Of a DNA stretch of 64,000 nucleotides, positions 53,243 to 60,254 are shown in pieces. The DNA comes from Lachnospiraceae bacterium MD335 (GTDB taxonomy: Bacteria; Bacillota; Clostridia; Lachnospirales; Lachnospiraceae), in the NCBI GenBank assembly GCA_000403335.2, contig KE159628.1, positions 419,734 to 483,733 of the forward strand, read 5' to 3'. The notes beneath the pieces were generated by a model. It ran no database searches. It was not told the DNA's origin and worked only from the letters and a program-made list of their open reading frames with translations. The position numbers were made by a program, and so were the translations under genes. The first letter of the stretch is position 1. Every line of letters starts with the position of its first letter.

Positions 53243-53719
53243 CTATTCAACCTCCACCTTATTTGCAAGATCCAACTTATAACGCACAGCACCATGGTCT
53301 CTAAATATCGTTGCACTTGTAATACGGATTGCCAAAATAACGCAGTTTTCATCCTGCTCATTATTTGCATCATCGTACCAGTCTGCAAATGCTTCACGGA
53401 GTTTCGTTCTTAGGGCAGCGTTTTGGGGTTCCAAAACCCATCCGAGGTTTTCTCCAATTCCATGACCGTATATTCCCTCAAAGCAAACGGAAAACGCAAC
53501 CTCTTTGTTTTGAGCGATCTGCTGCATTTTATTTGATTTTGCCGATGTTGTGACATAAAACACGCCATCTTCATAATAAGCACTCACATCACGGACACTA
53601 GGGCGAGGAAATCCATCAGCGCCCGGTTCCGTAGTAATCGTTGAGAGCGCAATGGTGTTATCTTTCTTGTTGCCACAACTTTCTTCAATTAATTTCATTC
53701 CTTCTTCATATCTGTTCAT
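53243..53719 (-). CDS. Pyridoxamine 5'-phosphate oxidase-family protein
   Basis: 158 residues. The split-barrel flavin-binding pattern is visible (IALSTITTEPGADGFPRPSV, VFYVTTSAKSNKMQQIAQNK, EVAFSVCFEG). Such proteins bind FMN or F420-like cofactors and reduce small molecules. ATG 53,719 follows GGAGG by eight bases. Confidence 0.85.
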   Translation of the reverse strand: MNRYEEGMKLIEESCGNKKDNTIALSTITTEPGADGFPRPSVRDVSAYYEDGVFYVTTSAKSNKMQQIAQNKEVAFSVCFEGIYGHGIGENLGWVLEPQNAALRTKLREAFADWYDDANNEQDENCVILAIRITSATIFRDHGAVRYKLDLANKVEVE

Positions 53720-53748
53720 TGTTAATTCCTCCATCCATTTCAATTTGC

Positions 53749-54231
53749 TTATTCGTCCACCATGCATTCACTATCCAGAAGTTTCGTCAAGTCCTCCACG
53801 GAAGCGTCCATTTTTACAGAAATCTCCTCCATCGTCATACCCGAAGCAAGAAAACGCTTTATCACCATTTTCATATCCTCACCAACTTCAATGATATGCC
53901 CGTCCAGATCATAAAAACGGATCACCCGCTGGCCCCAGCTATGTTCGATCACTTCTCCCAGGTATTCCATGTCCGGGTATTCTTCCAGCCTGTGCAGAAA
54001 TCCGTCAAAGTCCCTTTCTTCAAAGACGATTTCCGCATTGTTGGATTTTTTTAATACCTTTTCTTTTGGCAGGTTCACAAGCCAGTCAAAATCCTGCTGT
54101 AATGCCAGGCCGCAGGTAAAAGCGATATTCCTTCCGTAGTCCTGAAATACTTCCAGTCCAAACAGATCCTCATAAAATTTCCTCGCAGCCTTAATGTCGG
54201 CCACTGCTATCACCGTACATGTGTACCTCAT
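53749..54231 (-). CDS. VOC-family (glyoxalase/bleomycin-resistance-like) protein with a C-terminal HTH-like tail
   Basis: 160 residues. One VOC module pair: VIAVADIKAARKFYEDLFGL and VIRFYDLDGHIIEVGEDMKM, with the metal-site residues of the superfamily. The last ~30 residues (FLASGMTMEEISVKMDASVE) form a small helical tail like that of the Rpn protein. It may bind and sequester or modify a drug-like compound. Confidence 0.85.
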   Translation of the reverse strand: MRYTCTVIAVADIKAARKFYEDLFGLEVFQDYGRNIAFTCGLALQQDFDWLVNLPKEKVLKKSNNAEIVFEERDFDGFLHRLEEYPDMEYLGEVIEHSWGQRVIRFYDLDGHIIEVGEDMKMVIKRFLASGMTMEEISVKMDASVEDLTKLLDSECMVDE

Positions 54232-54315
54232 AGAATGATTCCTTTCCGCTTTACTTTTTCTAATTCTCTTTTACTGTTAGCTGTTTCTGATACAAATAGC
54301 GCTGTATCCAGATTG

Positions 54316-54864
54316 TCACTTTTTCCTGTGCAGCTTCAGTTCAACCTTTCTACGGGATGCAATCTCCGAAAGCACCCCTGTTGCAAAAGCACTTTTCTCT
54401 TTGAGCGTAAGGGTTTCCATATCTAGTCTGCTCTCGATCTCCCTGAGCGCCTCCCTAAGTTCCTGCAGATTCAAAAGGTTTACCGCAACGCAAAAAAAGG
54501 TCTTTTTACGGCCGTCATTATAGCCGGACAATAAAATATCCAGTATTTTCATCTTTTCCATCTGCTCTGTATTGTAGGCTTCGGCCCCAAACTGCCGGAC
54601 CTTTTCCAGATCAGCCCTTCGGTTGCGATGTGTAATAAAGGAATCGAAATCGTCAATATGTTCATATTTTTCACATGGGTACTCCCTACATTGACAGCAG
54701 TATTCTACTCCGTTGTGCTCCATGCTGCACCTTGCGATCTTGCACGACTGATTTCCTTCCCCTCCACCGCAGCCGGGGCAGTTTTTGTTCAAAAACATGG
54801 GGCAAAGCCCACAATTCAGACCACAAAGGGACAAAAACTGATTTTTCCGGTTAAATCCTTTCAT
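54316..54864 (-). CDS. DUF3795 protein (third), larger
   Basis: 182 residues: an N-terminal Cys-rich part (CGLNCGLCPMFLNKNCPGCG, CCQCREYPC) as in the two shorter DUF3795 genes, plus a long helical C-terminal part. ATG 54,864 follows GGGAGG. Function unknown; the repeated family in one block suggests a shared substrate or partner. Confidence 0.8.
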   Translation of the reverse strand: MKGFNRKNQFLSLCGLNCGLCPMFLNKNCPGCGGGEGNQSCKIARCSMEHNGVEYCCQCREYPCEKYEHIDDFDSFITHRNRRADLEKVRQFGAEAYNTEQMEKMKILDILLSGYNDGRKKTFFCVAVNLLNLQELREALREIESRLDMETLTLKEKSAFATGVLSEIASRRKVELKLHRKK

Positions 54865-55052
54865 GATGCCTCCCAAACAGCCTGCCTGTACCCGATTTGA
54901 CAAGTAACAACTAAATCCTCTCTGGTAAACAAATATAGGAAATTATATCATTGTCTATGGAATTTCACAACCAAAATGGTATAAGTGGTCAAATGAAAAT
55001 ACTGGAAAGAAAAATAAGATTGCAGGTTCCAACCAGCAATCTTTTCTATCGT

Positions 55053-56258
55053 TTATAGAGCCTCCATATCAAACAGGCTTAATTGTACCGGCTGCTCTTT
55101 TTTCTCCTTTTCTTTTAGCAGATGCATCTGTTCCAGTTCTGCTATCCTCTCTGGACCCAGCCATTTATCTGCATGGCGCCGGTCTGTGCTGTATTCCTCC
55201 AGGCTCTCATATCCGTTCTCCAGCAGTTTCTTTTCCAGGCGCCTGACTGCGGCCGCCCGTGACTGCCGCCGTCTCTCCCGTTTTTCCTCTGAATTCCGTT
55301 TTTCCATATCGGAAGCATGCACGATCTGGATTCCGTTCCGGATATCCTCCAGGTCCTGCATCAGATCCCGGCTCTCCCTGCGTTCTGCACGGACGTTCTG
55401 GATCTCAAAGGAAAAAGACCGGCCGTGGTATTCAGAGAAAAAGAGTTCCGTAAAATAGTGGTTCCTCACTCTCTCCTTTATCCTGTCCTGGCAGAGCCTG
55501 GCGCATATCTTACAGATGTCCATGCTCACCGGATGGTCAAAGAGCTTTTTCCCTTTGATGATCCGGGTATCCACCTGCCCCTCAAACAGCGTGCCGTTTA
55601 AGTCATTTCTGAGATAGGATATCTTTACATCATAAAATACATTCCCCCTTTTCTTATCCAGTTCATGCCCCAGCACCGGGCACATCCCTGCACATCTGTT
55701 CCGTCCGCAGTCATAAGGGTCATAGTTCATCTCCCATTCCAGCGTATCCCGGTTGAACCGCATATGCTCCCGACAGACACGTCCTTTCTTCTGCAGCCCG
55801 AAGCTGACCTCCTGCCTCCGTATCTCATCGTCATGCAGTTTCAGGATATGCTCCACACTCCCCTCATAGCAGTATTCTTCATCCGTCATGTGGACCTCGC
55901 AGTCATACCTGAGTACGCCATGACCCTGAAGATATTCATGTTTCAGCTTACACTCCCTTTTTTCATAAGGGCAGTGGATGGTAGCCATATCATTTTCAAA
56001 AGTCCACTCAATCCCCATGTAACTCATGTTGCTGTGGCACTGGAGTCCTTTGCACTGCAGGCCGCAGGGCGTCTTAAAAGTCCGCTCAAATATCCACCAT
56101 CTTTCATAAGTAAAGCCTCCGTCATAATTATCAAGGCTCTTTTCCTGCCACATGGGTACGTCAACCCTTACATAGTCCGGATGGTGCTCTGCGCTGAATC
56201 CTTCCTCCAGCAGCCGTTTTGTCAAAGCATTGTATTTCTCATGTTCTTTTTCTCTCAT
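55053..56258 (-). CDS. Cys-rich ICE protein ending in a beta-clamp-binding-like motif
   Basis: 401 residues. Cys clusters lie in PCGLQCKGLQCHSN, CPYEKRECKLKH, CGRNRCAGMCP and CKICARLCQ, so metal binding is very likely. A basic, coiled-coil-like region (KRERRRQSRAAAVRRLEKKL) follows, and the C terminus is QLSLFDMEAL. QLSLF is the canonical beta-sliding-clamp-binding pentapeptide, so a role at replicating or repairing ICE DNA is suggested. The start follows GAGGAGG. A deleted copy lies at 17,048. Family not recognised. Confidence 0.75.
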   Translation of the reverse strand: MREKEHEKYNALTKRLLEEGFSAEHHPDYVRVDVPMWQEKSLDNYDGGFTYERWWIFERTFKTPCGLQCKGLQCHSNMSYMGIEWTFENDMATIHCPYEKRECKLKHEYLQGHGVLRYDCEVHMTDEEYCYEGSVEHILKLHDDEIRRQEVSFGLQKKGRVCREHMRFNRDTLEWEMNYDPYDCGRNRCAGMCPVLGHELDKKRGNVFYDVKISYLRNDLNGTLFEGQVDTRIIKGKKLFDHPVSMDICKICARLCQDRIKERVRNHYFTELFFSEYHGRSFSFEIQNVRAERRESRDLMQDLEDIRNGIQIVHASDMEKRNSEEKRERRRQSRAAAVRRLEKKLLENGYESLEEYSTDRRHADKWLGPERIAELEQMHLLKEKEKKEQPVQLSLFDMEAL

Positions 56259-56269
56259 TTTGTTCCTCC

Positions 56270-56473
56270 TCACAGCCCCTGGCAGGGGCGCATACCAAAA
56301 TAGTTTTCCATGCGGTCCCGCAGCCTTTCTGCCGACATATCATATTCTCCGGCAATACAGGATTCACAGCACGTGTATTTGTACGCCAGGGTTTTCGATA
56401 ACCGGGCATCCCAGCTGTTTAACTGTCTGCCACATTTGTTACAGTCCTGATCCAGCCATCTTACTTTCTGCAA
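56270..56473 (-). CDS. Small zinc-ribbon-like ICE protein, copy 2
   Basis: 67 residues from a TTG start preceded by GGAAGG. Two Cys pairs (DCNKCGRQ, TCCESC) and a charged helical C terminus. Its stop lies nine bases before the start of the Cys-rich gene, so they form one operon. The hairpin leader and the small RNA precede it. Confidence 0.65.
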   Translation of the reverse strand: MQKVRWLDQDCNKCGRQLNSWDARLSKTLAYKYTCCESCIAGEYDMSAERLRDRMENYFGMRPCQGL

Positions 56474-56545
56474 TCGCTCTCCACCTTCCTTTCTTTCTTG
56501 TGAATGTTGTTGTATCCTTATATGCCTTCCGGCTTTCAGGCAGCA

Positions 56546-56614
56546 AAAAAGCAGGAATGACTCTCTGATATTCCTGGCGTCCGTAGTTTCCTGTGAACCC
56601 GTGTCATTCCTGCT
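56546..56614 (-). promoter_or_regulatory. Leader hairpin with U run, copy 3 of 3
   Basis: AGCAGGAATGAC (56,550-56,561) and GTCATTCCTGCT (56,603-56,614), followed by a U run on the gene strand. It precedes the intact Cys-rich operon. Confidence 0.75.
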
Positions 56615-56638
56615 CTGAAAAGAGATAATAAAATTTTC

Positions 56639-56789
56639 CAAAATAAAAACCAGCGGTATATCACTCACAGGGCGTAGTGATACTGCTGGTACAATCATAC
56701 AAACTTAACGGCGTGTGCAATGCGGAAGTTTGCCATATACAGGCAATTCCGACTATATCCACAAAAGGATGCGCACAAAAATCAATTAC
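56639..56789 (-). ncRNA. Structured small RNA of the ICE, copy C
   Basis: Promoter TTGACT (56,819-56,824), 17-base spacer, TACACT (56,796-56,801). The core is at 56,713-56,776; the first hairpin is degraded here, but the outer stem and ATCC/GGAT hairpin remain. The terminator (CCAGCAGTATCA with TGATATACCGCTGG) and U run end near 56,639. Confidence 0.7.
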
Positions 56790-57100
56790 AAGGGAAGTGT
56801 AACACAAGATATGGAATCAGTCAACAACTTAAAACTATATATAGTATGAAAGAAATTTAAAAAATTTCTGATTCTTACAGAAATATCTGGTTTTCACCCT
56901 ATTTTATTATTATATAGGTCATTTAAAAAGATGCCATAGAACGTACATTGACAATTTCATAGCATGGTACTGGGAGTTATACAGGTGCATGGGACAGGTC
57001 TGCCATAAAAAGCCTGCCCCTGCTTAATCGCTGCACAGCACGGCCTGAAAATACGCGGCGGAAACTCCGGCGCAGGAAGTGGCCCAGGGCGCCATGTGGG
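56641..57100. repeat. ~460-bp block repeated upstream of both xis genes, copy 2
   Basis: Nearly identical to 27,026-27,482. It includes the RNA gene and the dyad-rich region before xis. Confidence 0.85.
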
Positions 57101-57229
57101 ATCAAACAAATTTTTTAGAATTAGAACGTCTTGTTTTTATTTTTTTGTTGAAGTGGCTGGCCCTGATTTCGTAAGTTATATAGGTAAGGAACCGTAGGCT
57201 CTTTCCAGCCACACAGAAAGGAGGTCACT

Positions 57230-57439
57230 GTGGCTGAACATACAGATAATTTTCCGAAACCCGATCCGGAAAAAAGAAGCTATTCTGTCGCGGAAGCGGC
57301 AGAGATACTCGGCGTCAGTAAACGCTCAATATATAATCTCTGCGCTGCGGAAGCTTTCAAAACGGTACGCATTGGAAAGAAACTGCGTATCTCCAGAAAA
57401 TCCTTTGATGAATGGCTTGACGGGAGCCGGGAAACATAA
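57230..57439 (+). CDS. xis: Excisionase-like HTH protein of ICE-B
   Basis: 69 residues from a GTG start after AAAGGAGG. HTH pattern YSVAEAAEILGVSKRSIYNL, then FKTVRIGKKLRISRKSFDEW. Homologous to the ICE-A xis at 27,605, and in the same position relative to the repeated noncoding block. A hairpin (GTGGCTGG/CCAGCCAC) lies in its leader. Confidence 0.85.
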   Translation: MAEHTDNFPKPDPEKRSYSVAEAAEILGVSKRSIYNLCAAEAFKTVRIGKKLRISRKSFDEWLDGSRET

Positions 57440-57459
57440 AAAGAAAGGAGCCTGTATAT

Positions 57460-57758
57460 ATGGCATCAATTCAAAAAAGAGGAAAAAAACATGCTGTCGT
57501 CTACACCTATACAGATCAGGAAGGGCAGAAAAGACAGAAATGGGAAACATTCAACACCAAAGCTGAGGCGAGGAAAAGAAAATCAGCGGTAGAAGCCGAG
57601 CTTGACAACGGAACTTTTATCCCGCCCAATACAACAACGGTGGAAGATTTCTTAAAGGAGTTTGTTGATCTTTATGGAGAAAAGAAATGGGGCCTTTCGA
57701 TCTATGCCAGCAATACGGCGCTGATCAACAACTATATCAATCCGCTGATTGGAAAAAG
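57460..57758 (+). pseudogene. int: Truncated ICE-B integrase
   Basis: About 100 codons encode the arm-binding domain (SIQKRGKKHAVVYTYTDQEG) and part of the core-binding domain, ending INNYINPLIGK. Then unrelated excisionase-like sequence of another element takes over. The catalytic domain is absent anywhere downstream, so ICE-B cannot excise on its own. Confidence 0.9.
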
Positions 57759-57935
57759 TCACTGCCGGAACCGCGCACATATACCGTGGAACAGATTGCG
57801 GCCATGCTCAACATTGGCCGCACAACCGCATATCAGCTCGTCAAGCAGGAGGAGTTCAGGATCGTCCGCATAGGCAATGCGATCCGCGTCTCCAAGAAAT
57901 CTTTTGACGAGTGGCTGGAAAGTTTGGAATTGTGA
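57759..57935 (+). pseudogene. Excisionase-like fragment at the left end of a serine-recombinase element
   Basis: In frame it reads YTVEQIAAMLNIGRTTAYQL and FRIVRIGNAIRVSKKSFDEW, a second HTH_17 domain, but no start codon precedes it. The junction with the ICE-B int is at about 57,758. Confidence 0.65.
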
Positions 57936-58006
57936 ATATCGCAAGAAACGCCGTAGGCTCAAAAACCTATGGCGTTTTTTTATACCCATTTTGAAGGAGG
58001 CTGGCA

Positions 58007-58334
58007 ATGAAACTGACAGAAGCAGAAATGAGGATGGTGTTTCAGATTGAAAGTACCAATCAGAACGCCGCCCTGAATGAGATTTATATGACATGGCGCT
58101 ATGCGCCGAACCCGGCAACGAAAGAAACGGCGGAAAGCCTTCTGGACAAGCTCCGTCCCCTGTCGGATCAGGAGTGCATGGATTTGATCCGCAAGGTGCA
58201 GACCGAATACCGTCTGCCGGAGAAGGCCCGCACCATCGGGGAAATGCTGGCAGAAGCCAGACAACGATCCGGGGCGCAGAAGTTATCCGGCCATGACATT
58301 ATGGCATTGGAGCGTTTCGACCCGGCGACCAGAG
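58007..58334 (+). CDS. TTRAP-like protein, 3' end broken
   Basis: The N-terminal ~108 residues (TEAEMRMVFQIESTNQNAAL, TAESLLDKLRPLSDQECMDL, KARTIGEMLAEARQ, SGHDIMALERFDP) match the gene at 33,749. After 58,334 the frame leads into different sequence and only ends at 58,465. AAGGAGG precedes the ATG. It is a decayed relic. Confidence 0.6.
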
Positions 58335-58583
58335 AAGGAAGCCAGTATTTACACATTCAATGCGGACTTGAAGCGGCGGCTGGCGGAGTTCAGCAAAAAA
58401 TATCCGCTCCTGTGCCGTTTGGAGAAGTCCACGCCGGAAGGGAGCGTGACCTATGTTCTGGATAAGTCCCGGCTGTCTATCCGGCTGGTTCCGCCTTACA
58501 GTGAGGAACGGCGGGCGGCGGCGAGGGCATATGCCAAAGAACACGGCTTCAAGTCCATGCCGGGCGGGAAGGATATTGCCTGA
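58335..58583 (+). pseudogene. Fragment of an ICE-associated small protein
   Basis: About 82 residues (ASIYTFNADLKRRLAEFSKK, YPLLCRLEKST, PPYSEERRAAARAYAKEHG) are typical of a short gene often next to TTRAP genes. No clear start: it now fuses in the wrong frame to the gene before it. Confidence 0.5.
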
Positions 58584-59076
58584 TTTGGGGGCGTTTTACG
58601 GTCAAAACAACGGGTGCGGAGCCGGTATTTTCCCCGTGGTTCACGGTAGAGGTATCAGACATCAGGGAAGCCCCGGACGGCGGAAATGCCTGTTTTGGGC
58701 GTGTTTTTCCGGCTGTCATGGGGAATGGCTGCGGTTTCTGTAGGAAATCAGAACGAGCGCGGCGCGTTCTGATTTTCTGATACGGAAAAAGGGAGCCGTC
58801 TTTGACGTGGGCGGGCGCAGCGCACTCACGTTGGCGGCAACCTTTTATGCGGGGTACAGGGGCGCAGCAGCCCTGTTGGGGTCAAGGGGCAACGCCCATT
58901 GGCGGGTTAAGGGCGGCAGTCCTTATCGGGTCAAGGGTGAAACGCCTTGCCCAGCTAGAGTTGGCGCTTGCGCCAATTCGTACTGGGTATTACCTGACGC
59001 AAGCCCCGCAGGTTCGGCAGCTTCGCAGCCCTCCCGCCAGCCCGGGAATCGGTAAAAAGGAAAGGGGGATTTTGGA
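58584..59076. other. GC-rich noncoding stretch before a relaxase remnant
   Basis: It contains several short dyads (GAACG AGCGC GGCGC GTTC, ATGGCG) and repeated GGTCAAGG units. In similar elements such DNA lies at the transfer origin. No gene. Confidence 0.4.
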
Positions 59077-59472
59077 TTGAAACTGACACGGCACAACGGA
59101 CGCTCCGGCAAAAACGGCACGTACAACCCACGCCACAATGACCGCCGCTTTGACGTGGAAAACAGCGGTCATATTGATTCGGAGCGGGCAAAGAAAAATG
59201 TATACTGGGACTGCTACCGGGGCTATACCACCGCCGGGAGCCGGGAGGATTCTTCCCAGCCGGATTTCAGCTTTGAGCAGATAGAACTGGCTTATTACAC
59301 CGAGAATTATTCGGATTTCATTGAAGCCCAGAACGCAAGGAACGAGAAGAACCGGCACACGGAACGCAACCGCACGGTGAGGGATTTGTTAAAGAACAAT
59401 AAGACCTGCCCGGAGGAAAGCATTTACCAGATTGGGACGGTGGAGGAATCCGTCCCGCCGGAAGCAGTATGA
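59077..59472 (+). pseudogene. N-terminal remnant of an element mobilisation protein
   Basis: 131 residues (KLTRHNGRSGKNGTYNPRHN, RFDVENSGHIDSERAKKNVY, EAQNARNEKNRHTERNRTVR) match the start of a protein seen in mobilisable elements, here cut near residue 130. The rest of the protein does not follow. Confidence 0.55.
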
Positions 59473-59695
59473 TATTCGTGATATTAATTCCATTATGAAG
59501 AATTATGCGGCGGGCTGGAAAGCCTTTGAGAATCCACGGCATTTCCCGCCGCCCTATAACCGCCAGAAGGGCTGGGAACGGGCGGAGCCGCCTGACAACG
59601 GAGGGCATGGAGAATCGGGTTTCCAGCCTTTGCCCGAAGGGGAAGCCGTCCAGCTTGGGCTGCCGGAGGAATGGCTGGAAGCGGGAAAACCGTAG
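59456..59695 (+). pseudogene. Fragment out of frame with the previous gene
   Basis: Reads YDIRDINSIMKNYAAGWKAF, ENPRHFPPPYNRQKGWERA and then low-complexity residues, with no start. It probably is the far end of a mobilisation gene whose middle is deleted. Confidence 0.45.
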
Positions 59696-59972
59696 CCGGT
59701 TGTCGGCTGGTTGCCCCTCCCGTTGTCAAGCCCGTTGCCGGGAAGCCGCCTGACAAATGCCGTTTTTCAGGGCTTTTTCTTTCCCTGACAACGAAAGCAA
59801 CGGAAAAACAGAAAGAAAATCAATCAGAACAGAAAACGGAAAGCCGGGTTTTGTGTGCGGAGTTTTTTAACGTCCGTTGTCAGCCCCCGTTGTCAGGCTC
59901 CCACCTGCCCGGCAGTCCACGCTACACACCCGGACGGAAACGCTCCGGGTATCTTTATGGAGGGAAATTCAT
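59696..59972. other. Noncoding gap with GTTGTC repeats
   Basis: GTTGTC-type units recur (59,699, 59,722, 59,875 and 59,892) near CCGGAAG stretches. No gene. Confidence 0.35.
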
Positions 59973-60146
59973 ATGGCAAAACAGGCAGATTATCCGGCGC
60001 AGAACCGGAAGGAAAATAAAAAAGTACAGTTTATCGTTTCCCGTGAGTTTGCGGGAAGCCAGACCATGCAGGAAGCCTTTGAGCAGCTTATTGAACGGCA
60101 GACCTGTGAACGGTTTGAGGAATGGCAAAAACGGCAAGCCAGCTAA
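59973..60146 (+). CDS. Small protein before the serine recombinase
   Basis: 57 residues (MAKQADYPAQNRKENKKVQF, QTMQEAFEQLIERQ). TTATGGAGGGAAATTCAT gives a GGAGG seven bases before the ATG. Similar small genes sit directly before large serine recombinases in Clostridia mobilisable elements; role not known. Confidence 0.55.
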   Translation: MAKQADYPAQNRKENKKVQFIVSREFAGSQTMQEAFEQLIERQTCERFEEWQKRQAS

Positions 60147-60254
60147 AGGACGGAACCGGAGAAAAAACGGAAATCCGGCATAAAACAGTTGAAAGAATGG
60201 CGGGGGCATGGTATTATCATAGTATCGTGTCCCTGTTCATAGAAGGAGAAGCCT

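Noticed and set aside
58802..59080. Overlapping ORFs of 80-90 codons in the GC-rich gap
   Set aside because: Low-complexity Gly/Arg/Pro composition in several frames at once and no motifs; better explained as noncoding DNA near a transfer region.
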